Source of the DNA: Chamaea fasciata
Taxonomy: Eukaryota; Chordata; Aves; Passeriformes; Sylviidae
Length of the DNA: 64,000 nt
Direction of reading: 5' to 3'
Assembly (NCBI GenBank): GCA_029207755.1
Contig: JARCOQ010000008.1
Span: 29,377,021 to 29,441,020 of the forward strand
Below, in pieces: positions 1 through 13,500 of this stretch. The translations under genes were made by a program, and so were the position numbers. Below the pieces are notes generated by a model, which made no database searches, was not told the origin of the DNA, and saw only the letters and a program-made list of their open reading frames with translations. Positions within the stretch are counted from its first letter, which is position 1. Each line of letters opens with the position of its first letter.

Positions 1-3000
1 TGTTTCCTCAGGGAAAATATTTCACCACCTGATGGCAGCTACTGATGAGATATTTTTTCTCCTCTCCCTCATAGTGAATTTATATTTCTCTCAATCTCTT
101 TTTTTAAATATTATTCCCTTGTTTATATCCCTGTAGTCCTATTTATCTCTCTTAAGGGGATAAATCCCAGGAAATGGTATGAATTAACAACCCTGAATAT
201 CTGTGGAATGTTGTCACGTCTTCTCCTATGTGTCTCTTAACCATGTTCAACATATTTAATTCTGCTAATACTATTCTAATTCACCAATCCCTTGGAAATC
301 TTTTCCTATTGATGCTGTTGGAATTTCAAATTACCAACATCCTTCTTTTCATTAGATTTTCAGCTCTTGATGGAGTATCCCATTGCTTGGCTTGCTAATG
401 AATTTCAGTGTTACAATTCAGCTGTGATGGGAAATCCTTATATAACATTGACAAATCTCACAGCCTGAAAGCAGCAGTTCTGCATTGGTGGGTGTCTAAA
501 ATTTCGAGAATCACTTGTGGATTTAATTTTTCTGGTAATAGGCTTGAATTTCTAAAAATTTAAACTTTTGCAAACTTATTAAAATGCATTTTAGGCTGGA
601 GGTTGCAAACCATAGTTCTGCAAGGCCTCATCTGAAAGCACAAATTAGCGTTAGTTTTCATCCTAAAATCAGTATTAGGGTCCTTTCCAGAATGAGTGCT
701 CGAGTCAGCTGCTATTGGATGCTGTACTGGGCCACCAAATGAAAACTAGAATCATGTAATATACAGGAGCTGAAATGAGGTGATTTCATGTCCTTTGTGT
801 CATTAATACTTTCTAAATCCCGCTCCTTTGATACATTATCCTCATAACTCCCATTACATCTCACATTTTCTGGATCATAGTTAACATTTTTTTCTACCTC
901 CTGAGTACTACTTAACTAAAGTTGTAGGAAACAAATTAAGAACAGGTGAGAAGAAGCAGAAAAATAACGGGGTCCTGACAGTAGAGATGAGAGCAGTCCA
1001 TGTAACTGTCTGCACATGGAAAGTGCAGCTCATTAAGGAGAGATTGAGATGGATATCTTTGGAGATCCATCCCCACCCCGCCCTCAGGGCTGAGGAACCT
1101 TACAGTGTGCAGTTTGCATCTGTAGGCACTAGGGTAAGTCAGAGTATAATTACTTTGCTGAAGACTTTCCTAAGCTCCCTGTTAGGCCTCCCTCTATTCC
1201 ACTGCAGCACATCTCTCTGTGGATAACTCCAGACACATTTCCTTTCACTTCACACGGCAAAACTCGGAGCAAATGAATCTTGTTCACTGGGTGACCACGT
1301 GTGTTCAAGTGAAGGTGAGTGTTTCAAAGGGGGATGCAGAGGACAGAAAAAAGGTGTCATTTATGAGGTTATGGAACCTCTTGAGCTCCTCTGAATCTGA
1401 TTCCTTTACAGCTGATGGGTAGAGTCACTGAGCGTCTCATTGCTCTGCTTGGACTGTTGTGAACATTCAGTTTATGGTGCATCCTAATTACAAATAATTG
1501 ACAGAAGGTGAACCTGGTTCCTTCCCAAGAGCTTTGACAGGAGCACTTTGCTCTGGTGCATTCACATGAGATTATCATTGCTAATTTATGAGGCCTGTCT
1601 GCAGCTGGAATGTGGTGCTGGCAAATGGACATGGGGACTCACGGTGAGGGGAAGTGAGAGGAATCTCAGGCTTTATCTGAGGTCAAGGACTTGAGAATAC
1701 AATGCTCTTTGCTTTGGACAGAATAATAGGGTAAGAGGAGAGTCCATGAATTTATCACTCCTGGAATTCTGTTGCAGAAGCTTCTAGTAGGGTTGATTTT
1801 ACAGCTGGGGAATAAATCTCCTCTCTACTTTGATTGTGACCAATTTTTATTCTTCCTAACTCCCTTCTTAACACTTTACAGTTGGTTGGAAATTAAGTTT
1901 AAATAGTTGTTATTTTTCTCAAGCTAGCAAACATCTTTGCCATGGCTAGGGTGGATAACTGGCAGGACTTTTCCCAAAATAACCATGTAATAAAGCAGAT
2001 ATGCCACTATCCTCAAAAACTGTTGCGTTTGCCTATTCCCCTCATCAGGATGTTAAATACTAGCTTTAATAGCCATAAAAAGGGTTATGTTTGTTTTTCT
2101 TAAAAAAATCCCAAACCAACAATACAAGAAGTGTTCTGACTCACCTGGTGAGTTTGACAATACAAGCAATAGTATTTCATATTGGCAGTCTCTGATAAAA
2201 ATGCTTAGCCTGCCATACAGAATAAATTTATTCTCAAAATTCCACTTTCTTTGGCTCTGATACATTTGTTCTTATCTCTTGCTGTTTCAGGAGGGCATTT
2301 GCAAAGGTCAGACTAGCGGCAATTTTCAGGAGTCTTCTTGACATTTTTAACAGGGGGCAAAACATTCCTAGTTTTGCCTTACTGTGTGTAAACCAGAGTC
2401 TTGTGTCTGGCATTGCTGTGCTGAGAAATGCTCTGATTGACTGACCTGCCACCACACTAGATTGAGAGGTGGAACGTTCTCCCTCTCTGTCTGATTAGAA
2501 ACTGCAGATTGATAAATCTGGATGTAATGATTCAATCAGGCATGGCCCAAATAGATCACATTCCTGCATACAGCTGTGCTCAGAAAATGTCAGTGATTTT
2601 ACAGCAGTGTGTTGTGGGCAATAGGAAATGTAATTTGAGGTCTCTTTCTCTCATAACTGCTGTTTGGACAAAGCTCTGGCAATTTTTCTGACTGTATTTA
2701 TACTACACGGAACGCACAGATGGCAAATGTTTGAATTTGGATTAAAAAGCCTGAGCTCCTGGGAGGGAGGTTGTTATCTTGTATATACCTGCAACTGTTT
2801 CTCAGTCGGTGCCCTTACTGCTCGCAGGCTGCACTCTGAAAGTGCCAACCTGGGCACAGCACAGTGCCTGCTGTGCACTGAAATTTTGTAGCCAGGCATT
2901 ATCAAGACATCACCAAAGGAATACCACTCTGGACGTAGATACCGTGTTCCAATGATGGCTTCTTTGCTTGGCCGGAATTATTTTTTGTAAATCAGATAAC

Positions 3001-3239
3001 TGTAGTCCAGCCAGTTATGGTTGTAAATCAAAATATAATTTCATTTCAGGCTCTCTAGCTTTTCCTTATGGAGGGCTTTTATCGTGAAAACATCATGCCT
3101 TCCAGTTGGAAAAGGCTCCCAACGCTTCAGCACAATCTATCTGAACTGCCCGTGTTGGAAGCACTTTCCTGTTCTCGGTAAATGAAGAGAGGGTCACAGA
3201 TCATTTTCCTCTCTCTGCCATTCCCAGCAGTTAAGGTGG

Positions 3240-3680
3240 CCTTCTCGGCATCCTCCTCTGCTCACAGAGAGCATTTCTGCCTTTGTGCTGCTGCAGAATT
3301 AGGAAACGTCCTGGGAAGCTGCTCGGATAATCGCTGGCATTCCGCTGCCACAGGTCTGAGCGGTTTCGTGCATGGTCTGAAGCGAGCCTTTCTGTCTTTA
3401 CGAGTTTTTCCCTCAGACGTGCAGTCGAGATTTCCCGTCGTTCGGGGCTGTCCCCGTCTCGGCCAGGAGCCAGTGCAGATTTCCACCTGCAGATGGCACT
3501 CGCAATGCGCTGGAGAGCCCGGAGCCCTAATGGGAAACAGAGCCGGTATTTCTCTTCCAAGCTAACCAAACATTGTCTCGCAGTGAAATGAAACAGAAGT
3601 GGAAGCTGGCTCGCTCCCTGTCCCATGGTGTTCTCCCACCCCAGACAAAACGCACGTTGTTCAAGGTCACCGAGAAAAAC
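3240..3680. promoter_or_regulatory. Intronic CpG-rich islet 1
   Basis: I count about 25 CpG dinucleotides in roughly 440 bases, densest from 3,300 to 3,540, while the surrounding intron has almost none. G+C is visibly raised. No TATA box or clear GC box was seen. It could be an alternative promoter, an enhancer, or a GC-rich relic. Long open frames on both strands here are a by-product of composition. Confidence 0.4.
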
Positions 3681-6600
3681 AACCCCCCTAATATTTTATT
3701 TTTCTAAATGCAAAGCTGGGCGGTCCAAGGTTTAAGTCAAGGTGGTGCTTGTCATCTGTGTTTATGGGATAAGCTGCTCTCAGATCTTTGGAGCTGTTCT
3801 CAAGGCTCTTGGGCCACATTAAGCTCACAGCTACAGCTGGGTTTGCATTTAGTACCTGCGTGTGTGTTTGCATGCAACAGTTGGTGTATTTTTCATGGTA
3901 ATCCAAAGGCACTGATGTTTATCAGGTGAAATAGCACAACGAAGTACGAAGTACGTGTTCTCAACAGCCTTGCCTCAAAATGTGTGGGGTTGTCCCTTCT
4001 TATCAAACACAGTAAGAAGGTTGACTGGAGGATGAGTGTGGCTGCCAGAGTCCATGGGGCTTGTCCAGTGCAGCAGTTCATGGTTCAGGCCTTGTGTCTA
4101 AAACAGTTTTGATGTAGGTACAAGGCTGGATCCTCTATTCCTGACTTTGAAAGCTTTATGGGATCCATTTTGCTAAGGCATAAATGCAATGCAGTGGACT
4201 ATTCTTGAATTATTGCAAAGAAGAAGAGCCAGACAAAATGTGAGAAAAATGCTGGACTTTGAACTCTGGCATTTGGGAAGCCATTCAGAGCTCCTGTTCT
4301 TGGGTATCTGTACTTGCCTTGCTCCAAGACAGCTTTGGAAGATAATGATTAAACACCTGAACACTGGCTTTGTACCATCAAAGTTAACCTTTGTGTACAT
4401 GCACAGCTCCTTTAAGGTTCAGCTCTTCCTTTTATTTATCTCAGGGTGGTAAGTGTATTTTCTGCAAGTAAAGGCTTTCAGCAGAGACCTTGAAAGCCAA
4501 AGGCCTGCATCAGCTATAAGAAATCAAAGCTCAGGAGATGTTCTTCATCTAAGAAGCAATTTGTTCTCCGATATTCCTTTCTGGAGTATTCCGTTCCTCC
4601 ATGGTGCTGTTCCTAAAATACTGGCGGTTCAGAGATTTTGAAAAGCCCTTGCAGATAAAAAGAACTTTAGGTGCAAACATGTTGAAAACAAAAATACAGT
4701 TATGTTGTTTGTCTTGTGAAATATCCAGGGGATCCAGTAAGAAATTTTGCAGGTAAAAATAATATTCTGTAACCTCTCAGTCCCACATAGTTTTCCTTGA
4801 ACTGATATAAAATTATGTGTAGTAATGGAATAGCCAGGCCAAAGCTGAATTGCAAACAGCTACTTGTTTGGCCTTCAGGGTAAAAATTCCAGCTCTGTTG
4901 GATGTCCTGTTCTAAAGTTTGGCATGAAGTTCAGTACTGATATAAAACAACTAGGAATAAATTAAGAGTCCATGTTGATAATGAGCACTTAGGAAGCATT
5001 GTCCTAGGGTGGGTTTTTAAATGATAATTTTGTTTTACTTTTTATAATTTTGTGGCCTATCTCGTTGTTGAAAGGAGTAGCTTGCTGAGCATACTGAGTT
5101 TTTCTCTTTGGGTTGAATGACTAAAATCCTATGTAGGATATTAAGCCAAAACAGGGAGAAAACAGACAATTAAACCTGGTAAGAAATATGCTCGAAGTTG
5201 GCAATAATAACTGTACTTTCAATAATGCCAAATCTTTTTTAAAATAACAAAAAGCATGAGACAGGCAACAAAAAAATCAGGCCTACTCTTATTTTCATCA
5301 TCCTTTACATGGCCATTAGCAAGTTCTGAAGCTATAATCTGCATTTTCCTGTTCTCTTCATTTATGTAAATGTATTCACTTCCACACAAAGAGGAAAAAA
5401 TGCCCACTGGCAGGAGATTACACAGGCCTTTGTACCATGGTGCAGGAGCTCCAGAACTCTTGGTTTCTCCTCCTGGCTGGCACCAGGCTGCATCTGGCAG
5501 TCACAGACAGCAGAGATCAGTGGAACTGCCAAGACATGGGCTGTCTGTGAAGGTTCTCTAGGGACTGCTGGATCCAAAAGTTTCTAACAGCATGCCTAGG
5601 GGCCGGATAGTTTGTCATGGGAGGCGTGGTACAACTCTGTGTGTGAAGTGTAGAAGCCGCTGGGTGACTCGGGACCTGTCTGCCTTGCAAGAGCAGAGAT
5701 ACTGAAATGGTTCTGCGCAGCCTGGGCCAGGAGCCAGAAAGGCTGGGAAGGGTTGGGCAGGTTGCCTGGGTCAGGTGTGATGCTGTGGACTCTTGACTGC
5801 CAGACCTAAGTCAGAAGCAGGGCATGTGAGACGTGTTTTCCCTGAGCAGGTGTGAAGGACTCTTCAGAGCACACTGTGATATCTGTCCCATGGAGACTCT
5901 GGTAGTGGCTGCCTGGAAATCTTGTGGAAGCAATGGAGTTAAATTAGTGGCCAGTGGTACTCTATGATCTATTGGTGGTGGGGAATCTGTTTTTAGACAG
6001 GCTCTATAATGGCAAGGAATCTTCCTGGCAGTTGTGTGAAGGGCTGTATCCGTTATGCCATGTCTTGGAGTTTGCATTTCAGTGTATTTCTCCTCCAGCT
6101 CAAGGTAATTTTCTTTCCTATTTCTTCTCTTCCAAAATCGCTTGACAGCTGGATCTTTTCATTAAACCTCCTGCAGCATGATTCACAATCTAAATGCTCC
6201 CTATAAAATCTCAAGTCGTGGCAACACAGTGCATTTTTTTACAATTGCCAGGAGCTAGCTTCCTATCACTGGTTTATTTGGGTAGGTTTATTTTTTGTGT
6301 CTTTAAAATATGTTCCTTTAATTCCCTGTAAATGCTTAATGCTTTTCCCATGGCAGAAAGGGAGACAATGAAGCTATTTAAGAAATATATATTTTTAATT
6401 CTGGAGGTTCTGGAAAACAGAATTTTTATTGTGTGGTAAATTCTGAGATTTTGAACTAATTTCTTTTTGAATCAGAAGACAGCCAATGTTTCCTAAAGAA
6501 GACAAATTCTGGAATTTGTTTCTTCAAGGCCCAAAACTTCTGGAAAATTATAGCACTGATATGTTATATAAACCGAGTACTAAAAATATATTTAATATAT

Positions 6601-7569
6601 TACTGGTACTGATGTACTGATGTATCAACTGAATAAACCTAGAGCTGAAACAAAAGGTCTTTACCTCTGACAATTTCTGCGAAATATACCCACTTAAAAA
6701 AAACACCACTGTTCTGGCTGACCTGTCTGTGTTGATGAAAACCATCATCATCTAAAGGCTTTTAAAACTTTCTGGTCATTTTTCTTCATGCTCTTCTTAT
6801 TGGCAGGTCAGTGGGTTATCAAACTGTACCCTATCGATTCCAGAAGATTAATTACAGCAATGTCCAAGTCTCATTCATAATGATGGTGGACTGGTACTCC
6901 TCAATTTCTTGTAGCTATTGATAACGGGGAGGCTCAAGGGGACAGGAGTGACACTGTGAATCCCATCAGCATTTTCACTTTGTGATTCTGTTCTAGTGCA
7001 GTAGAAGGAGCTGCCCCAGGCAGCGCTGCTGCCTCCGGGCCAGGCAGTGATGGCTTTAGGAGAATGGCACAACTGGTTGTGACATTGCTGCCAATCACAC
7101 GCATGCTGCTTTGCAGACACTGGTAAAAAGGAAATTTAATGTAGATTAAGCCAGTATCGAGGATTTGTATGCAGTAACAGAGCAAAACAGTTTTCAAGGA
7201 CAGATTTTAAGTATTTGTTATCATCGTGCAAATTTTCTGGAAATAGACTGAGTTCCATTGATCACTCTGCTGCACAAGATTTCGAAGAAAATCACACTTT
7301 CAATTTCCAATAAATTGCTCATAATTAACTTGTTCTGAAGAGTGCAGAATCCAGTTTGATAGCTCTACACTGCAGAGAAGCTGCTTGGCTGTGTGACTGT
7401 GCCTCTCTTCTTTCTCTATCATGGATCCCTAATTGTCCAAATGAAGGATGTTATCTTAGTCCCTCATCAGATGTTTGAATTGTCTGAAAACTAGACTTGC
7501 ATTATGAGACTATTGCAGATAAAATTAAATTGATTAAATATAAATTGAAAGTATTCAGTCATTTTTTAT

Positions 7570-7589
7570 GGTTTATATGCATATAAACC
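7570..7589. repeat. Perfect 20-bp palindrome
   Basis: GGTTTATATGCATATAAACC equals its own reverse complement and has no spacer. It is AT-rich in the middle and sits in otherwise plain intron. Confidence 0.95.
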
Positions 7590-10500
7590 TATTTTAATTT
7601 TTTTTTTCTGTGACTGTTCAGATCTCAATTTCCCCTATATAAAGATAGGGAAACCTCATTGGATTTACAGAGTTCTTTTGGAATTACACATGTGAATAGG
7701 GACAAAAATCCTGATGTGCAAATAAATAATTCACTTGTTGATTCAGTGCCTGTAACCCCAACCATCAATATTGGCTTCCGTAACTGTGGTCTGTGAGGTC
7801 TGGTTTTGTATAACTGTGTCCCAAGGCAGCACTGTTTTGTGTCACTATGGAAATGGCTTCTGATTTGAGGCATTTAGGCAGCTTTATTTAGCATCTGGTC
7901 CTGGCCACCACCACATGCAGAAACACAGAGCCCTCTCCTTCTTTTTGCTAGGGAGAGCAGTTCTAAGGTTGACATGAGGAAAGCAGGCAGAATCAATATT
8001 CTCATGCCTCTACATTTGAAATGAAGCTTGTTTGGAGAGAAAGAAATTGCAGAATTTGCAAGAAGTCAGGAGCTGAGACAAGAGGTGTCTCTGAACTGTC
8101 AGTGAGCATGTGCACACGTGTTAGTTTAGCATGACTGCCTGTTTTAGTATGCAGCCAATAGAACAGAAATCACTGCGTGCTCCAGAGCAATGGCACTGCC
8201 TCCTATTAACACACAACTCTCATTTTTATCAGCGTGTTTTGTCCAATGCATGAGACTTTGTCAGTGCTGGGTTTTTTTCTGTGCAGCGTAGGTGAGCCTT
8301 TGTGACACTGGTGAGATCCACAGCTTCGCAGCAAGCAGAGAGCCGAGCCTGCTGTTGCCTCCTCTGGAGTAAGGTCAAGGCTCAGTTCAGAAGTGGACGG
8401 TGTAAAAGGGTAGTTGTGGCCTGTTAATGTCAGGGAATGGGATGTGCAGCCTTCATGTTAAATGTGTCAGCTGAAGCAAGGGTGGAATGAAGGGTGTTTC
8501 TGCTTGGAGAGGAGAGATGGCTGAGAGCACTGAGGTTTGGCCTCTGGCTCCTGGTTATTTTGCCAGTGGCCAAGATTTCTATCGACAACCAGAGCTTGGA
8601 TTTGTCAATGCCCACGTATCAGAGTTGAGTGCATGAAGGACTGGAAACCTGCAGTGCTTCACAGTGGGGAAGGGTCTGGTACCATCTCAGTCCTATTTTC
8701 TGTTGTCTTATTGTGTTTGTTTAAGGCTTAAAGTAGACCTAATTGAAACCTCTTAAAAATCAGAGGCAGGTGTTTATTCCTGCCAGAAAAAGTGGCTCAG
8801 ATAAATACTACCCAGTCAGGAATGCATTCACACCATTTGTCCTTTGGAAAAAAATAACTTTTTCTGACTCAGGGTGGAGAGCAGCTCCTCCCATTTCCAG
8901 GCCCCTTCCCAAAGGATTCACAGTTTTATCTGTGCCCCTCAGTGCACGCTGAGTGACGGGCACTGCTCAGGCTTCACTGCTCTGTCATGCACTGAAAACC
9001 AAACGGGAGAGAAGCAGCCCCACAGCACGGCCAGGGCTGTGCAGCCACGCTGAAATGCCAGTCATTTCTCCCGAGTGTGCTCCCCCTTGGGATGGGGAAT
9101 TGGGTCAGTAGGTCATTTAACCATTGCAAATTTAGTTTTTTTAAAGGTGCATGTAAATGTGGGACAGAAAAAAAAAAAAAAGGTATTTCAGAGCTCTGAG
9201 CAGAATCCGATTTGTGAGCTAACATTACGACGTGAAAAAAGGAGATTATTTTGGGATGAGAATACTGGGAAGAATGGGACTTGCTGTTTGGACCTGCTGG
9301 ACATGGCTCCAGGGTGGGGTTTGGCACAGGGACAGCAGGCAGAGAGAGATCAAAAGAAAACTCAAAGAGAATTTCTCTGATCTTTGCTTTTGTCTCATGT
9401 CATGGCCAGTCTTATCCTTTGGGGGATGATTTGGGGTTTTTGAAGGGGATTGGATAGGGAGAAGGAAGGACTCAGCAACACTAAATAAAGAATATGCTAG
9501 AAAGCTGTCAGGATTTTTTCATAGTAGAAAATATGGCAGATGTTGACTATAGAGGCAGTATCTCATATGCCTGCAATATTCATGCAGAACTTCTACTTGC
9601 CAAAAATCAGTATGTTTTACAGCATGAAAATTTCTGGTGGGAACGCCTCTGTAGCAGATCTCTCACTGTAAGTCATTATTAAGATATATTTATCTCAGAT
9701 CATGTGTGGCCCCCTAATAAGAGCCAGAAATAAAACCATGATATCTTTCTAAATCTTTGTTTTGCTTATGGATAAGCTGAATTGAATTTCATTCACACAG
9801 TTGAACACATTTTTAAAATGCACCCCATATAAAATACTTTCTGGCCAACATGAAAAATGTTAGTTCCTGTCTGGAATTTTCTTAAGTATAAGTCTGGTAT
9901 AAAATAAATAAAATGGTTTTTAGCTTCCAGGGTAGTAGAACCTCCTTCCATTTTTCCTCAATATGAGTATGCAATACATCTTCCTAGGTGTTACAGGAGA
10001 TTTTAATCTTTTGAAGTTTTAGGGAAGACAAAAGCCTTTAGTCCATCCTGCTTTGGTGGCACCTCTGAAGAACTAATTTGATGGGTAAGTGACACAGACA
10101 GTTCACATGTCAGGGAAGTAACAGTGGTGAAAAATTGGTTTATAAATCTAATAAGATTAGGAGAATGGTTTCTACTCATTTGAAACAAATTCCAGTGTGT
10201 AAATCATGACAGAGAGGTGAATTAATATTGACAGTGAAGAGATTCTGAATCCAAAGGGAGCATCTTGCTGACCTGCTCCTAAAGATGCTCAGCTGGAACA
10301 AGGAGGTGAAGTAAAAAGTTGCATCAATTTTAATTGAAGGTGGGGGAAACTGTTTTACTATTGTAGGTGGCAGACGGGCATTCTCCATGCAATCGTCTGA
10401 GGTCCAGAGAGCAGGGAGATGGGGATGGATGTTATCTGAGTGGTGGAAAGGTGGTGTGTTACCATTCCTTTGCCCAGATTAAGTTGAGAAACCTCCTTTT

Positions 10501-13500
10501 GCCAAGTGGAAATACCCAAACTGTGAACAGAGCCAAAGTTTTGGTGTTTTATTCTAATTGTGTGCTTGTTTCTGGCAGGCAATGTATTGAAGTGTGAGGT
10601 TTATCCTGGAAGGAAAGAGGTTTTGTTTTTTTTTCAAGTGAACCATTTTTAAGTGATTTTTTTGCTACAAGTTAAATTTAACAGGGCAAATTGGAAGGAC
10701 CCAGGAGAATACCAAGGGGCTCCCTGCTTTCTTCTGAGTCTCAAGGGGATATAGACTGTGCTGGGACACGGCACCACAAGACGTGATGCTGTCTGTGAGC
10801 ATCTCCTCCACTACTCCCACCTGGGCTGGTGCACAGGAGCTGATGCGTTGCAGCATGTCAGGGAGGAAACCTGTATTTCAAAGGAGCAGCAGCAAAAATT
10901 TAATTAAATCTCTGCCTCCTTCCTCAGGCCTCAGGTAGCAGCAGTGCACTGACCATGCTAAAAGGATGAGGTGTATCTTCCTCTGTATTTTTTCTGCCAA
11001 CAATCAGTTTGTTTGTCAGAGGTAGACTTTCACTTACGGCAAAAAAGGAGTTCACTGCAAATCTAGAGGTCCCGTGATGCATTAGTGATACACTTACCTT
11101 TTTGCCGCAGCCTGTGTTGTGTTTTTGTCATAAATTACCGGACAGAAAGAATGATTGTCGTGTGATGTATATGCAGCCCTGCGTTGTGCTCCAGACTGGG
11201 GGTCTCGATATTCAGCTGTGTACAAATCCTTAGGCGGATAGAGCAGGAGAATGTGAGTTAAAGTTTTGCCGTATTTTCTTCAGTTAAACATTATCTCATC
11301 CTATGAACAGTCCCACGCCACTCCAAATGGGCTTCAGGAAAGGTGTTATAACCTATCTTCACACTAATGGAAATAAGAGCACAGCTGAGTCAGGGTAGTG
11401 GCTGTGGGGAAAACAGAGAGGAAATGATTTGCCGTCTTATTTAAAGTAGATTTTATATAAATATAGGCACAGGATTCCCATTCTCACAAGTTTATATCTG
11501 TATTTGTTTTCAAGGCAACCATGGTGCCAGTTGTACTTGGTGCTGGCTTTTCCCAGTGCTGCTGACAGTCCAAAGCCTTTTAATACTTTTGTTGTTGTGT
11601 CTTTGAAATCTCCAAACCGTGAGCATGATATTAAGCCCAGAATGCCTGGAGTTTTTTCAATTCCAGAGACCAACCAGACTTGATAAAGCTGTCTTGATTG
11701 CACTCATGTCTGTAGAGTTCAGGAAAGATGTGATCTGAGCTTTTGGGACAGAAAACAATACCTTGCCCTCCTGGATTGCTGCTCACCTTGGAGCTGCTCC
11801 ATGTTTATTTCTCCACCTGCCTTTCCTTTTGCCCCTATCATAAAGAAATTGTGGAGCTTTGCTGTGAACCACCTGGGTTTTTTGATGATATTAATCATTT
11901 AAGAAGCTTTCAAAAGGAGCTGCATTTCACTCCTGACAGTTTGCCTTCTTGTGCTCCCTTGTCATTTCCACAAAAGAAAATGCTTTCCTCATTTGTGCAG
12001 AATTTCAAAAGCTCAGTTACCATACAGTCACTTGAGCAGCTCTCAGTCGTACACTCTGCAAGTTACTCAATTATGAAATTGGGCAGTGATAATTCTGTTT
12101 TAGAGGTACACTCACTGTGCTGCTTAACACCTGGCAGTGTGAGCTTGGTTTCATGTTTGGCACCAGAATTACTGTTTTGTTGTCTTCGTTTTCCTTCTTT
12201 CCCTGCTGCTGCTAATTTCACATTCCTGTTTCTGTACAAGGATGTTCGCAAAGTGAAGGGGCAAAGCTATTTTCATGTATATTACCCAGGATAAAATACT
12301 AGAATAAAACCTAGCCAATAATCATCATTTTCAGATATCTTCTCGAATTCTTATATATCCTTGTAAAGACCATAAAATATTGAAGCAGCAGGAGTATTTA
12401 ATCTCATTTTAATATTCTATTTGGATATGCTTTTACCAGAAGAGCAGTGAGGTAGCAGAAAAAAAACCCTGAAATATTCTTATAAGCACAAAATGAGCCT
12501 AGATGTCATTTGCTTTCCCAGCTGTCCACCTCTCTTGGCCTCAGGATGACATTGAAGGTGGCTGAGAAGTGGAGATGTCTGCCAAGCAAGTGTTTATTCT
12601 GTGTACTTGAACTGTGTACACACAGATGTGCATCTATATGTCTTTACACACTTGTTAATATTAAATGAGATGTGTGATTTAAAATGTAATTTAAAATATT
12701 GTTTCACTGTATATTTCACTGGCATTTCATTGAGTAATGGTTGTGATCACACTGGAGTTAATTAGCATGATTGTGGTAAATGGAAGTGTTTTCTACTTGA
12801 TGTATGAGTGCACTCCTGATTGAGATGAGCAATTGATGGGATGAAATACACCATAGCCAACATTTTCTTTTAATCTAAAGTAAGCACTCAATATGAAATA
12901 CCACAAAGAGGAATTCTTTTAGCTAATGTATTTCCAGCTATTAATCCTAATCTTGCTTATTTATTAGTTTGAAGGTCTAAAGTAGCTTTTAATCAATTTA
13001 TCTGGCATTTCAGCAGCTGATGTAATGTGTAAATGTCACTCTTTGAAATTCAAATAATAAATTCATCTTGGTTTGTATGTGAACCCTGAGGGAAAATCAT
13101 AAATAAAAGTAACAATACATGGAAAGATACCTGGTTCTTCACAATGGTCAGTGAGGATTCTGGGTTGTATCCACCTTGGCATTCCTGGGAAAATTTTCTA
13201 TTTAATTAATACTGGAAAATGCCATATGCTTATATTTAAAACACATTATATACAGCATATTATACATAATATTTTACACAATTCACTGAAATAACGGAAT
13301 TACTGGAGGTGCAAAGTAGTCAGTATCTGCATGGTATCAGTGCAAGGAGAACTGGAGTGAAATTATGACAAGAAAAACTGAGATTAATTGCCATATTTAA
13401 GGGAAAAAGAGTCTGAAGAAGGTGCTGATGGAAATTTCATTAGCCTGGATATTTTTTTAAAAGGTCTGAAGAAGTTTCCATTCTAGTGTATAGTGGGGAA

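Noticed and set aside
11743..12294. 183-codon ORF on the + strand
   Set aside because: No domain, low-complexity hydrophobic composition and no codon-like texture. A few ORFs of this size are expected by chance in 64 kb read in six frames.
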